A stretch of 64,000 nt of DNA from Mucilaginibacter sp. KACC 22773. Lineage in GTDB: Bacteria; Bacteroidota; Bacteroidia; Sphingobacteriales; Sphingobacteriaceae. Below the pieces are notes generated by a model. The model was not told the DNA's origin and searched no databases. It saw only the letters and a list, made by a program, of their open reading frames with translations. Positions 51,794-61,791 of the stretch are shown here, in pieces; position 1 is the stretch's first letter, and each line of letters starts with the position of its first letter. Location of the stretch: NCBI RefSeq assembly GCF_028736215.1, contig NZ_CP117883.1, positions 3,906,001 through 3,970,000 of the forward strand, given 5' to 3'. The position numbers and the translations under genes are program-made.

Positions 51794-52564
51794 TTAAAGC
51801 TCCCTTACCCAGATATTGCGATAGCTGATAGGTTCGCTTTTATCGCCATGGGCCTGTAACTTAATGGGCTCGGCGCCATGTTTACGGTATTCGGGCTGAC
51901 CTATGTAAGGGGTATCTCCTTTAAGGATAGTATTGTTTTGTACAAGCACACCGTTATGCAAAACCGTAGCGTGGGCTGCCGATTTTAAGGTGCCATCCTC
52001 ATTAAACCGGGGGGCTGTCCAAATTACATCATAATACTGCCATTCACCGGGTTTGCGGCAAGCGTTTACCAAAGGCGGCGATTGTTTGTACATACTGCCG
52101 GCCTGGCCGTTTACATAGGTTGGGTTTTTGTAATTGTCCAATACCTGTAACTCGTAGCCACCTGCACCCCATGGCAAGGCCGCCAGGAAAATACCGCTGT
52201 TACCACGTGCCTGGCTTGTGCCGGTAATGTTGGATGGAATGCGGTACTCAATATGCAATTGAAAATCCATGAATTTGCGTTTGGTGCGGATATCCCCTAC
52301 GCTTTTATCAACAGTTATAATATTGTCGGCAACTGTCCATTTGTGGGTTGATGTGGAATCGTTTAAATCTACCCACTCGTCCAGGTTTTTGCCGTCGAAC
52401 AAAACGATGGCATCAGATGGTGCTTCGCCCATTTTTTGGCCGGGTGTTACTACAACTGGTACCGGTGTCCAGTATTCTGTATCTTCTGGTTTTCCTTTTT
52501 GCTGCGCGTTTGCAGCTATTGCCGAAACAGCTAATAAAGCTGATAATATGATAACGTTTTTCAT
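51794..52564 (-). CDS. DUF1080 protein (3-keto-disaccharide hydrolase-like), secreted
   Basis: 256 aa with a signal peptide (IILSALLAVSAIAANAQ) and one DUF1080 jelly-roll domain: IVLFDGKNLDEWV, IRTKRKFMDFQLHIEYRIP, GNSGIFLAALPWGAGGYELQVLDNY, and ISYRNIWVREL at the end. Some members of this family hydrolyse 3-keto-glycosides or bind glycans. It is the last gene of the unit that starts with the heptahaem cytochrome, after the dehydrogenase-cytochrome gene with a 29-base gap. Confidence 0.88.
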   Translation of the reverse strand: MKNVIILSALLAVSAIAANAQQKGKPEDTEYWTPVPVVVTPGQKMGEAPSDAIVLFDGKNLDEWVDLNDSTSTHKWTVADNIITVDKSVGDIRTKRKFMDFQLHIEYRIPSNITGTSQARGNSGIFLAALPWGAGGYELQVLDNYKNPTYVNGQAGSMYKQSPPLVNACRKPGEWQYYDVIWTAPRFNEDGTLKSAAHATVLHNGVLVQNNTILKGDTPYIGQPEYRKHGAEPIKLQAHGDKSEPISYRNIWVREL

Positions 52565-52593
52565 TTTTACTATTGATGATCTGTTTTAATAAA

Positions 52594-54564
52594 TTATTTA
52601 GCCAGTGATTTAATCCAGAGTGCTATTTTCCGGGCCTCTTCTTTAGGCACCTGCGGCATTGGTGGCATCGGTGTCGAATAATCGGGCCAGTGCTCCGGTT
52701 TGGGGTTGTGAATCAGTTGTATTAATTCGTTCACGCTGTACTTCTTCTTGGCCACGTCAACATAGGCCGGACCAACCTGGCGCTTATTGGCGTTATGGCA
52801 TGATAAACAGGTATTTTTTAGTAACAGCGGTTTTACCTCGTCATACGTAGGTACGGCGTTGGCCATAGCCAAAGCTTTTGCACCAGCACCTATAGCTAAA
52901 GCTCCCTTTTTAGCACCTGCAGTTGCCACAGTTTTTACCGTTTTGGTCGAATTCAGGGTACTCACCCCCACCATCGAAAGCTTTTGCCCTTCGGGGATGT
53001 TGTTGAGGGTGTAATAAGCCGTTGGATGAACAAGATTAAAGTAATTCTCCTTATCGCGCATGCCATCCAATGTGATGGTGTGGATGTAATACCGGCGCAG
53101 GTTGTTTACAATTAACCTGGCCTTCATGCCATCTTCCGATACCTTAACACCTACAATAGGGCATTTTTCGGTATTCACCGGCGGACTGCCATATACCGCC
53201 TGGTATTTGTAGATGTAGCTTTCTACCGAGTAAGAAGCAATATCTTCCGCTACTTTTTTATCAACCGGTTTGGTAAATTCAATCTCGAAACCATCGGGCA
53301 TGGCACGGATGGCGCGCATCTCAAACGGCACCTTATTGTTCCACACCAAACGTTGCAGGCCCATGGTGGCCTCACCTGCTGATCCCCAGCCACGGTTAGT
53401 TTCGCCGGCGGCTAATGAACCATCAGGTAACCAGGCCAACCGCACGATGCCCGATTGAAAGCCGCTACGGAATGCCCATGCAGCGCCCTGGTATTGGCCG
53501 TTAACTTTTTCTAAAAAGATCCTGTCGACCATACTCTGGCCCTGGTCGCAAACTAATAGCTGACCGGCAAAGGGGCCAAAAGCATCTTCGGGGATCTTTA
53601 CTATTTCGGAATTGGAGATACCTAATATCCCGTGAGGTAACCAAACGGTTGGCAAGGTTAGTTCCGGAATTTCCTTTTTCACTTCAAACTCTGTCCTGAA
53701 TTTTTCGTTAACGATATCCTGTGGTTTAAAAGGCTGCCCGTCTTTATCAAACTCAATCCTGGGGTTGTTTTTGGCGAAGAACTGCTCTGGCGTTAACTTC
53801 AATGGCGAATTTGGCAAATTAGTCCACACCAGGCTTGAGGGGTGGCCCATGAATGCGCCTTTTTCTATCTTCATGATACTGCCCGACCCTACCCAGTCGC
53901 CTTGGTTATCGCTGTACCACAATTCGCCATCAATCATACTGATGCCACATGGCGAGCGGAAACCCGCGGCCCATGGGGTAACCGTACCATCCTCTTTAAT
54001 ATTTAAAGCCCAGCCGCGGTATGGCACAAAGCTCCTCGGATGCCACCAATCGTCCGGAAAACCCAGGTTAAGCGTAACAAAAAAAGAGCCATCGGGCGCC
54101 AGTTTTGGTCCGAAACTATATTCGTGGTAATTGCCCGATAATGGCCAGGCGTAAATGGTTTCAAATACATCGGCCTTGCCATCCATATTGGTATCCTGTA
54201 GCTTGGTCAGTTCTCCGCGTTGTACTACGTATAAAGCGCCATCTTTCCAGGCCGCTCCCAAAACCTCGTGCAGACCCGATGCAAATTTCCTGAAATACGG
54301 ATGCTGGCCGGTGGGGTTCTCTACCATAAAAATATCGCCCCTGCGGGTGGTTACCGCCAAAGTTCCATTAGGCAGGGTGCATAAACCGCCAACTTCCAGT
54401 ATAGTACCTTCGGGTGCTGGTACTTTCATGATCTTGAAAAAATCATCCTCCTTAGGCGATTCGGCTTGGGCGAACGTGTATTGCGTATTACATAACAGCG
54501 CGCCAACTATCAGTGTAGTAAATAAGCCGGCCCTGTTTATCATTTGTTTTAATGTGTATTTCAT
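52594..54564 (-). CDS. secreted six-bladed propeller dehydrogenase-like protein fused to cytochrome c
   Basis: 656 aa. A signal peptide is followed by a soluble glucose/sorbosone dehydrogenase-like beta propeller (about residues 40-420: LEVGGLCTLPNGTLAVTTRRG, DNQGDWVGSGSIMKIEKGAFMGHP, LVCDQGQSMVDRIFLEKV). A small beta domain and a C-terminal class I cytochrome c follow, with haem motif CLSCH and axial Met in YSTPMPPMP (about 565-656). The protein probably passes electrons from sugar oxidation or another periplasmic donor to its own haem. It sits 12 bases after the DUF1080/PA14 gene. Confidence 0.87.
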   Translation of the reverse strand: MKYTLKQMINRAGLFTTLIVGALLCNTQYTFAQAESPKEDDFFKIMKVPAPEGTILEVGGLCTLPNGTLAVTTRRGDIFMVENPTGQHPYFRKFASGLHEVLGAAWKDGALYVVQRGELTKLQDTNMDGKADVFETIYAWPLSGNYHEYSFGPKLAPDGSFFVTLNLGFPDDWWHPRSFVPYRGWALNIKEDGTVTPWAAGFRSPCGISMIDGELWYSDNQGDWVGSGSIMKIEKGAFMGHPSSLVWTNLPNSPLKLTPEQFFAKNNPRIEFDKDGQPFKPQDIVNEKFRTEFEVKKEIPELTLPTVWLPHGILGISNSEIVKIPEDAFGPFAGQLLVCDQGQSMVDRIFLEKVNGQYQGAAWAFRSGFQSGIVRLAWLPDGSLAAGETNRGWGSAGEATMGLQRLVWNNKVPFEMRAIRAMPDGFEIEFTKPVDKKVAEDIASYSVESYIYKYQAVYGSPPVNTEKCPIVGVKVSEDGMKARLIVNNLRRYYIHTITLDGMRDKENYFNLVHPTAYYTLNNIPEGQKLSMVGVSTLNSTKTVKTVATAGAKKGALAIGAGAKALAMANAVPTYDEVKPLLLKNTCLSCHNANKRQVGPAYVDVAKKKYSVNELIQLIHNPKPEHWPDYSTPMPPMPQVPKEEARKIALWIKSLAK

Positions 54565-54576
54565 GATGACGGCTGC

Positions 54577-56412
54577 TTAAAAGATAATTGAAAAGGTTAA
54601 TTTTCCTTTGATGGGAATAATGAGCTCTTGTTTACCGCCTGCATCCCTAAGAATAGGTTTGGCCCCAGCTGCATCTTCTACTTTAATATAGTAAGATTTA
54701 TCGTCAACGATATATAATCCGTTACCTGCATCCTCAATATTGTTGCCGGTTGCCAGGTGCGCAAACAAGCCATCAACCGGGTTTTGCAAAGTAATTTCGC
54801 GGTGAATACCGTGACCACCTTCTATCACGGTACTGGCATCATTTACCATTGATCCGTAAATGATGTATCTGAACGTTGGCCTGTCATCCGCATTTAAAAC
54901 ATATCCTTTAGGCCGGTAACCTGTGCCGACGGTATCTGCCGTCCAGGCTAACTGCGGACCAGTCAATTTTTCGATTCCCGGTACCGGTTTGCCCAGGTAT
55001 TGTACCGAACCAGCTACACGCGATGAGCCATCGCCCCTATCGTGCCACATGGGGGTGGCATCTAAAAAGCCGCCGCGCCAGATCTGTACTATCATCCCTT
55101 TATCCAGGTCGTAGGTGTAATGTACCTGTTCGGCACTCCCCACATTTACGCCATGGGTAACGCGGATGCCGCCCGGCAGATCAGAAAAGCTGCGCAAAAT
55201 CGTATTTGATGTGGCATTAATAAGAATAGGATCAACCGGATCGTTATTACTTACGTTGGCATCAGTCAGCAGATATTCGCGGATGCCGGGCCCCGAAACG
55301 GTTAAGCCTAAAGCAGGCTTGGCCCAATCGGCAGTTTTGGAATAATACAGATCAAAAGCCTGATCGCCGGGCTGCAATTGAATTTTGCCATCGCCGCGGT
55401 TATTGGCCGACGCTATGGCATCATTGCCGCCTATCTTTAAGGAACCTTTACCCCCCGGCACACTTAGCTTAAAAGTATACTGCCCGGCCTTGGCAATCTT
55501 TATGGTTCCTGTGTAGTGGATCACAAAATCGTTAGTTAGTTTACCTACGTTTGATGATAATATGGTCGAATTTCCTTCGGCAACCGCCTTAACCTTAGCA
55601 TCATTTGTTGCGGTGGCTGCGCCTTTATAAACCGCATATTTCAGGTTAGATAAAACAGGTGGCGCTTTATCAAAACTGGTAATACTGATATTCCTGAAGG
55701 CTACCGCGCCATGATCGCCCTGGATGCGCAGCGGACCAGCAGTTGTTTCCTTGCTGTCCATCGCGCCGCGGGTTGGGCCTGCCAATTCTGCATTATCCTG
55801 TATCAAAACACCGTTTAACCAAACGTAAATTACTTTGGCATTCGCGATTTTTTTACCCTGTGCATCAAAACGTGGTGCCTGGAACGAGATACGCATGTGC
55901 TGCCATAAGCCGGGCGCCCTGCTGGCATTTTGCCTTGGCGCGTGGCCATCATAGCCCTGCTGGCCATCGGGCTTGCTATCGTCCCAACGTTCATAAATAC
56001 CGCCGTTGTCGCCCGATTGGGGACTAATTTTACCCCAGCTATCCAGCAGCTGAATTTCGTACCGGCCCTGTAAATAGATGCCCGAGTTTGAGCCTTTGGC
56101 CATCATATAATCCAGCTCCAGATCCATATCGCCGTAGGAGGCTCTGGTATAAAGGTCTTTCGCACCCTGTTTGCCGGGCAGGTTAACCAATATGCCGGTG
56201 CCATCTTTGGTGGTTAAAATTTCGTCTTTATCCAGGTCGGATTGTGCACCGGCGGCCAGTTTCCAGTTGGAGGATGGCTCCTGGAAGGCCGAAAGATCGG
56301 TTAAGGGCACTGTGCTTTGTGCCATCAACTGATGGCAACCCAACAGGCAGCCCAACAACATGGCAAGCTTTTTACCGCCGGATTTTACAGAATGATACTT
56401 AATAGAATACAT
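54577..56412 (-). CDS. secreted DUF1080 protein with a PA14-like domain
   Basis: 611 aa. After a signal (KLAMLLGCLLGCHQLMAQ) come a DUF1080 domain (about 30-245: GNLELDYMMAKGSNSGIYLQ-like GDMDLELDYMMAKGSNSGIY, GAVAFRNISITSF), a PA14-like segment (about 250-370: FVIHYTGTIKIAKAGQYTFKLS, GDQAFDLYYSKT) and a C-terminal beta domain of unknown type that includes HYTYDLDKGMIVQIWRGGFLD. Carbohydrate binding or hydrolysis at the surface is likely. It precedes the dehydrogenase-cytochrome gene in the unit. Confidence 0.85.
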   Translation of the reverse strand: MYSIKYHSVKSGGKKLAMLLGCLLGCHQLMAQSTVPLTDLSAFQEPSSNWKLAAGAQSDLDKDEILTTKDGTGILVNLPGKQGAKDLYTRASYGDMDLELDYMMAKGSNSGIYLQGRYEIQLLDSWGKISPQSGDNGGIYERWDDSKPDGQQGYDGHAPRQNASRAPGLWQHMRISFQAPRFDAQGKKIANAKVIYVWLNGVLIQDNAELAGPTRGAMDSKETTAGPLRIQGDHGAVAFRNISITSFDKAPPVLSNLKYAVYKGAATATNDAKVKAVAEGNSTILSSNVGKLTNDFVIHYTGTIKIAKAGQYTFKLSVPGGKGSLKIGGNDAIASANNRGDGKIQLQPGDQAFDLYYSKTADWAKPALGLTVSGPGIREYLLTDANVSNNDPVDPILINATSNTILRSFSDLPGGIRVTHGVNVGSAEQVHYTYDLDKGMIVQIWRGGFLDATPMWHDRGDGSSRVAGSVQYLGKPVPGIEKLTGPQLAWTADTVGTGYRPKGYVLNADDRPTFRYIIYGSMVNDASTVIEGGHGIHREITLQNPVDGLFAHLATGNNIEDAGNGLYIVDDKSYYIKVEDAAGAKPILRDAGGKQELIIPIKGKLTFSIIF

Positions 56413-56752
56413 TTTATTTGAATTATAACTTGGTTTATTTAGTAAAGGCGGTTAACCCTTGTAGGGTGCAATTTAATAAATTATACAATCGATTGCGGAA
56501 TTATTTGAATAAGTTGTTTGATACAAAACACCGCAACCTAAAACCTTATTTTTCAAATCCCTCCCTCGGGAGGGGCGCGATGGAAATGCGGGCAAAGGCA
56601 GGGAGGGGTTTATTCGAGCGACCGGCAAAAGACGACTTGAACGCCTGATTTAACCCCTACCTCCTCCTTCCCCAAGGAAGGAATCGCACATCCCCCTGCT
56701 CTCTTTTATTCCTTCTTCACTTTAAAATTCTTTACAGCAAACAATTTCCCCA
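56413..56752. repeat. intergenic repeats between DUF1080/PA14 and FG-GAP genes
   Basis: 340 bases with no gene. It holds C/G-rich words (ccctccctcgggaggg at about 56559-56574 and gggaggggtt near 56601-56610, inverse to each other) and a perfect small hairpin tccttcc-ccaa-ggaagga (56665-56682). The style is that of the repeats at 2939 and 61571. It divides the FG-GAP gene from the genes after it in the same direction, so expression on either side may differ. Confidence 0.65.
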
Positions 56753-59700
56753 CTATTTCATCACCCTCCTATTCCCCTTATCATCAAAAACAACCACACT
56801 CTTCATCCCATCATCAACTTGTATAAACCTTGCAGATTGCGACAGGAAGGAGCTGCCGTAGTAAAACTCCTGCTTGGTTACCCGGCCATTGTTATATTTA
56901 ATAATAGCATAAGCATCACGCTCCTGTACCGCCATGGTTTTAACCTTTGTATTTTGTTTAAAAACTTTCAGGCTATCCCTGTTTTGACTGGCAGCCAGCA
57001 GAATGTGGTTGCTTTTATCGCGTAACTGCACCAAGGCTTTGCCGTTGCCGGGAATGTAAATACCGCTTTGCAAAATACTCATCGGTTTGAAACCGCCTTT
57101 GCCATCGCCTTTCAACATCAAACCATTCAGGGCATCGTAGCGCCCTATGGATGCATCGCTGCCATAATCGTTTCCATTCATCACTACATCCAGGTTGCCA
57201 TCGCCGTCAAAATCGCCGGTTTGCATGCCGTTGAGTATGGATACCTGGGCCTGGATAGGTAAAGGTATCAGGGTAAATTTGCCGCCTCCATCGTTGCGCA
57301 GGTAACATGATTTAAGCAGGTTGGCTTTAAGCCTTAAAGCACCGTTTAGCTGCTCGGGCGTTAGCATATCCTGTAGGGTGGCGGTGGCAAATGATTTATA
57401 GTTGGTATATTTCTTTTTCAGGCTGATCATTTGTTTCAGCTGGTCTTCCCTCCCATGCAATGGAAACTCTTTCTTTTCGCCATTTACATCCGGGAAAAAC
57501 ACGGATGGGACGGTGCTGTATCCGCTGCCATCAAAGTTTTTTGCGGTGATGTAAATCGGGTATTGGTCGCTGGCCTGCAGCAGGCTGTTTTGGCCAAGGT
57601 TGCCTACTATGTAATCGGTACGACCGGTATGCCTGAAATCGCCGCCGGTTATGGTGTTCCACATGCCCAATTTGTCTGCAACGCCCGATTTAGCGGTGAT
57701 GTTCACAAATTTACCATGGTCATTTTTCAGGAAACTAATAGGCATCCATTCGCCGGCCATGATCAGGTCGGGCCAGCCGTCGTTGTCAAAATCGCTGAAT
57801 AAGGCATCGCAAATGAGGCCTGCATTTTTTAATGCCGGGGCAACCTGGGCGGTAACATCGGTAAATTTGATGTGCCCGTTTTGACTATCATTCCTTAAAA
57901 TAATGCTTGATACCGGCTGCGGGTATTTCCACGGCTCAACCCTGCCTGATACGAACAGATCGAGCTTGCCATCTTTATTATAATCGCAGGCGCGTACGCA
58001 CAGTTTGCTGGTAAAGTTTGTTGGCAAAGCATCGGTGGCTAAAGTAAAATTGCCCTTTCCGTCGTTTAAATAAAGCCTGTCCTGGTACTCGGGGCTGTTG
58101 GCTGCCGTTTCGTACCCGGCGCCGGCCGCGTATAAATCCAGCTTGCCATCGCCATTGGCGTCGAACAAAAGCAAGCCGCCATCTTTGTATTTACCCTGGC
58201 CTTGTGCCGGATTATTTTTAACCAGGTCGCGCTGGATGAATTTGCCATTGGCCTGTTGCAAAAATACCTGAGCGGGAAAGTTGGAGTTACCGCCGATCAC
58301 CACGTCGTCTAACCCGTTATTATCTACATCGCCAACGGCCAAAGCCGGGCAGTATTCTGATAGTTTATGGGGTAGCAGTTTTTGGATATTAAAATCGATG
58401 AAGGTGGCATCCTTGCTTACATAACCTATTCCCAGGGAGTCAGTTACCTCTTTAAACAGCGATTTGGTGTAAAACTTAGGCAATATCGATGAATAATCGC
58501 CTTTAGCATCTGCAACGTTTACGCTTAGCTTTTCATCAGTCTTTACATCCCGTAACACCTGTTTTTTGCCACCCGGCCATTTTATAACTACGGAATCTAC
58601 CTTGTTAATTTTACCTAAACCAAAATGGGCTATGGCCTGCACTGATGACAGGTATCCCCGGTAAGGATCATGTTCATAAACCTGGTGCTTGCCTTTATCA
58701 TAAAAAATTTCGGCCAGTGCACCCAGTCCGTTGATATTATTTTTGTCGCCTTTAAAGGCTATCTGCAGGTAATGGCTGCTGTCTGATTTCGTTTTATCAT
58801 CCCTTGAGGTGTTACGGTATACCGATGCTTCATCGTTGATATTGTTCACCACCATATCCATAGTGCCATCATTATCCAGGTCGACGTAAACTGCACCATT
58901 TGAAAACGATGGTGTGTTAAGTCCCCAGCCTTTGCTTACATCATGGAAAGTAAGATCACCATTGTTTTGAAAAGCATAATTGGGGATCTTGATCTGGGGG
59001 ATTTGCTCCAGCACTTTTTTCTTCGGCACGGCTGCGTAAGCCTGGCTGCGGTAGGTCATAAAATCACGGTCGGATACATCCTTGGGGAAACCGTTGGTTA
59101 CAATTACATCGCGGAAGCCATCGTTGTTAAAATCGGTTACCAGGGGTGTCCAGCTCCAGTCGGTTTGGGATAGGCCGCTCATGAAACCTACTTCGCTGAA
59201 GGCCGGGCTGCCAATGGCCCCGTTTTGCCCCAAACGCGGCCCCTGGTTAACCTGTAGTGTATTGCGCACGTATTGATACTGCGTTTTAAACATGTCAAAA
59301 AGCTGGAAGGTTTGGTAACTGTTGGCACCCAGGATCATTTTTTTACGATAGTTATCCTCCGGGTTCATGTCCAGCTCTATCACATCGGCCAGGCCATCGT
59401 TGTTAATATCCACAATATCCTGCCCCATGGCGTTGTAAGATGTATGTTTAAAATACTCTTTGGACTTGTCTGTAAAAGTACCATCGTGGTTATTGATGTA
59501 CAGGATATTGCTTGATACAAAATCATCAGATACATAAATATCTTTCCAGCCGTCGCCGTTAATATCAACCGTAGTGGCTGCATGGCCAAAGCCATCCAAA
59601 TTGATGCCGGCCTGTGCCGATACATTATGAAAAACGGCGTGGTGCAGCTTTTCGTCCCAATCGTTACGGTACAGTTGGCCGGTACTGCTGTTGCTGGTAC

Positions 59701-60340
59701 GGGTGGCTTTGCCAAAAACGTTGGGGTAATAGGCCGATGACGCGGTATTAACCGTGAGGTACATGTCCAGGTCGCCATCGTTATCGTAATCAAAAAAGCT
59801 GGCCATGGTTGATTGTTTGGTCAGCTCCAGGCCATAGGCTTTGGCTTCATCCTTAAAATGAGGGATGCCATCCTTATCAAGCCCCTGGTTGATGTATAAA
59901 ATATTTTTACGGCGCAACGAATCGGGGTAAATGGTATTACATATATAAATATCCATCAGGCCATCGTTATTGATATCAACAACGGCAACGCCCCTGCCCC
60001 AGCGGCCCATACCGTTTACGCCGGCCACATCAGTAATATCTTCGAATTTAAAATCTCCTTTATTCAGATAAAGCCGGTTTGACACCAGGTTGCCGGTAAA
60101 GTACAGGTCCTGTAGGCCATCATTATTAAAATCGCCAACGCCAACGCCGCCACCGTTGTAAATATTGGTGAGGTCGATGGGGTTAATGGTATCGGTTTCG
60201 ATAATCTGGTTATTAAAATGAATGCCCGAATGCGATGAAGAAATTTGCTGAAACAACGTATGCTTTTTGCAGGAAAACAAGCATATCGACAATAAAAGCA
60301 GCACCGGGAAATGGATCTTATTCATATGGGGGATATTCAA
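56753..60340 (-). CDS. FG-GAP/VCBS repeat lipoprotein with UnbV/ASPIC domain (CRTAC1-like)
   Basis: 1195 aa lipoprotein (lipobox LFSC). Repeats of the form VGDFNNDGLQDLYFTGN and VVDINNDGLMDIYICN recur from residue 70 to the end, forming two or more beta propellers with calcium-binding DxDxDG loops. Between them (about 515-600) lies an UnbV/ASPIC domain (GYLSSVQAIAHFGLGKINKVDSVVIKWPGG). Proteins of this kind are abundant outer-membrane lipoproteins near SusCD loci in Bacteroidetes; the task is not known, binding or surface display is likely. Its start directly follows the stop of the heptahaem cytochrome gene, so the two are co-transcribed. Confidence 0.92.
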   Translation of the reverse strand: MNIPHMNKIHFPVLLLLSICLFSCKKHTLFQQISSSHSGIHFNNQIIETDTINPIDLTNIYNGGGVGVGDFNNDGLQDLYFTGNLVSNRLYLNKGDFKFEDITDVAGVNGMGRWGRGVAVVDINNDGLMDIYICNTIYPDSLRRKNILYINQGLDKDGIPHFKDEAKAYGLELTKQSTMASFFDYDNDGDLDMYLTVNTASSAYYPNVFGKATRTSNSSTGQLYRNDWDEKLHHAVFHNVSAQAGINLDGFGHAATTVDINGDGWKDIYVSDDFVSSNILYINNHDGTFTDKSKEYFKHTSYNAMGQDIVDINNDGLADVIELDMNPEDNYRKKMILGANSYQTFQLFDMFKTQYQYVRNTLQVNQGPRLGQNGAIGSPAFSEVGFMSGLSQTDWSWTPLVTDFNNDGFRDVIVTNGFPKDVSDRDFMTYRSQAYAAVPKKKVLEQIPQIKIPNYAFQNNGDLTFHDVSKGWGLNTPSFSNGAVYVDLDNDGTMDMVVNNINDEASVYRNTSRDDKTKSDSSHYLQIAFKGDKNNINGLGALAEIFYDKGKHQVYEHDPYRGYLSSVQAIAHFGLGKINKVDSVVIKWPGGKKQVLRDVKTDEKLSVNVADAKGDYSSILPKFYTKSLFKEVTDSLGIGYVSKDATFIDFNIQKLLPHKLSEYCPALAVGDVDNNGLDDVVIGGNSNFPAQVFLQQANGKFIQRDLVKNNPAQGQGKYKDGGLLLFDANGDGKLDLYAAGAGYETAANSPEYQDRLYLNDGKGNFTLATDALPTNFTSKLCVRACDYNKDGKLDLFVSGRVEPWKYPQPVSSIILRNDSQNGHIKFTDVTAQVAPALKNAGLICDALFSDFDNDGWPDLIMAGEWMPISFLKNDHGKFVNITAKSGVADKLGMWNTITGGDFRHTGRTDYIVGNLGQNSLLQASDQYPIYITAKNFDGSGYSTVPSVFFPDVNGEKKEFPLHGREDQLKQMISLKKKYTNYKSFATATLQDMLTPEQLNGALRLKANLLKSCYLRNDGGGKFTLIPLPIQAQVSILNGMQTGDFDGDGNLDVVMNGNDYGSDASIGRYDALNGLMLKGDGKGGFKPMSILQSGIYIPGNGKALVQLRDKSNHILLAASQNRDSLKVFKQNTKVKTMAVQERDAYAIIKYNNGRVTKQEFYYGSSFLSQSARFIQVDDGMKSVVVFDDKGNRRVMK

Positions 60341-61558
60341 TTATTTGTTAACAAATGCCATTATCTTTTTAACCTCCTGCGGATATACGGCTATATGATG
60401 GGTGTGCACAAAAAACCTTACAGGCGGGGCTTTATCGGCGGTTTGCACAGATATTACATTGGTAGTTAATTCGGGCATGTGGCAGCTGATGCATTTATCT
60501 TTAAGCATACCGGCGCTCAATTTATCCGTCATTTTGCAATAAACATGATTGGGTTTGTTATGGCAGCTGAGGCATTTTTGGGTATATAAAATATCATTGC
60601 CGCGCGTATTTTGGTGCGTATCATGGCAGGTTGCGCAATCCATGGTACTGTTCATGTAGCATTTACTGCTTTGTAATAGCTGCAACTGCTTGCCATGCAC
60701 ATCTAAATGACTGGTATCCAACGTGCGCTGAAATTCGGGAAGTTTATATTTGGCAAAGGTATCGCCGGGCATAAAACCGAATGTTGTTTTTAACAATGCC
60801 GTATGGATACCCGAATGGCATACCGCGCACATATCCATCCTTTGCTCCCTGCTTAAATTTGCGTAACGGGCTATAAATTTTGCTGTTTTAACACCGGGGT
60901 TGTTAGCCTGAAAATCGACGTGCTGTGCACCGGGACCGTGGCAGCGTTCGCAATCAATACCATATACCATGGTGCTTTTATCAAATTGCTCATCGCGGCT
61001 TAACTGCTGGTTTTCCTGGGGCAGCTCATCAACATATGATACATGGCATTCCAGGCAACGCTTACCTATCGACCTGAAGTTGACAAAATTAAATTGATAG
61101 CCTGGACTGGTTGACCATTGCTCCTGTTTATTATAATAAGATAATGGCAGCTGGTAAAGCTGGTTGTTTTGCCAGTATAAATAGCTTTCGCCTTTTACCC
61201 CGCCAAAAACAATATCAAATCGGTTGCTTTGCTTAACCTTGCCATCCTGGTAAAGGGTTTGGTATAAGCCGCTATCGCGTTTCTCCATCAATATTTTTTG
61301 ATTTTGGCTGATGTTAAAGACGTTAAAGCCTGCTGCAAAGCTGCCGTGTACCGTATTTGCCGATGCAGGGATTGACGCTATATAATGTGCAGTATGCAAG
61401 TATGAGTCATAAAGCTTACCATGACATTTAGCACAGGCTTTTGAACCGGCGTATAAAGGGCCGCGGGGATCGGCATAGGCATTATTACCCCTAAACTGGA
61501 AGTAGATAACTACCAGTAGTGTAATTAATATGCTTGTTACTATTAGTGTTTTTTTCAT
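60341..61558 (-). CDS. membrane-anchored or secreted heptahaem cytochrome c
   Basis: 405 aa with an N-terminal membrane helix (TLIVTSILITLLVVIYF) and seven CxxCH haem motifs: CAKCH, CLECH, CERCH, CAVCH, CATCH, CLSCH and CISCH, in that order. This is a multihaem cytochrome of the cytochrome c554/NrfB-like type; it should carry electrons across the periplasm. Adjacent genes encode an FG-GAP lipoprotein and a dehydrogenase with its own cytochrome c, which suggests an electron-transfer chain coupled to sugar oxidation. It heads a four-gene or five-gene unit after a terminator and the repeat at 61571-61702. Confidence 0.9.
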   Translation of the reverse strand: MKKTLIVTSILITLLVVIYFQFRGNNAYADPRGPLYAGSKACAKCHGKLYDSYLHTAHYIASIPASANTVHGSFAAGFNVFNISQNQKILMEKRDSGLYQTLYQDGKVKQSNRFDIVFGGVKGESYLYWQNNQLYQLPLSYYNKQEQWSTSPGYQFNFVNFRSIGKRCLECHVSYVDELPQENQQLSRDEQFDKSTMVYGIDCERCHGPGAQHVDFQANNPGVKTAKFIARYANLSREQRMDMCAVCHSGIHTALLKTTFGFMPGDTFAKYKLPEFQRTLDTSHLDVHGKQLQLLQSSKCYMNSTMDCATCHDTHQNTRGNDILYTQKCLSCHNKPNHVYCKMTDKLSAGMLKDKCISCHMPELTTNVISVQTADKAPPVRFFVHTHHIAVYPQEVKKIMAFVNK

Positions 61559-61570
61559 GACAGCGAGCCC

Positions 61571-61702
61571 GGCCCCCTCTAAATCTCCCCCGGTAGGGGA
61601 GACTTTTAAAATCTATTTTTTTTAAACTCTAAGCCGTTTACAGGAAGACTTAACTTCACTCCTTTTAAAAGCCCTCCCTACCGGGGAGGGTTTGGGTTGG
61701 GC
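61571..61702. repeat. inverted repeat whose arms are themselves hairpins
   Basis: The left arm (61571-61611) contains ctccccc-ggta-ggggag followed by acttttaaaa. The right arm (61671-61702) is an imperfect reverse copy containing ccctcccta-ccggggaggg. Each arm can fold alone or with the other over a 60-base loop. It lies in the upstream region of the heptahaem cytochrome gene. Confidence 0.75.
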
Positions 61703-61706
61703 CGAA

Positions 61707-61738
61707 TTTAAAAAGGCTTTCTCCCGAAGGAGAAAGCC
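61707..61738 (-). terminator. terminator of the third SusCD operon
   Basis: On the minus strand GGCTTTCTCC, loop TTCG, and GGAGAAAGCC pair perfectly over ten bases and run into TTTTT. It lies about 54 bases after the SusD stop and separates the SusCD unit from the cytochrome unit. Confidence 0.88.
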
Positions 61739-61791
61739 AAAGCAAGTAACCAATTATATAACTAAACTCAGTTCATTCATCATAACCCTTA

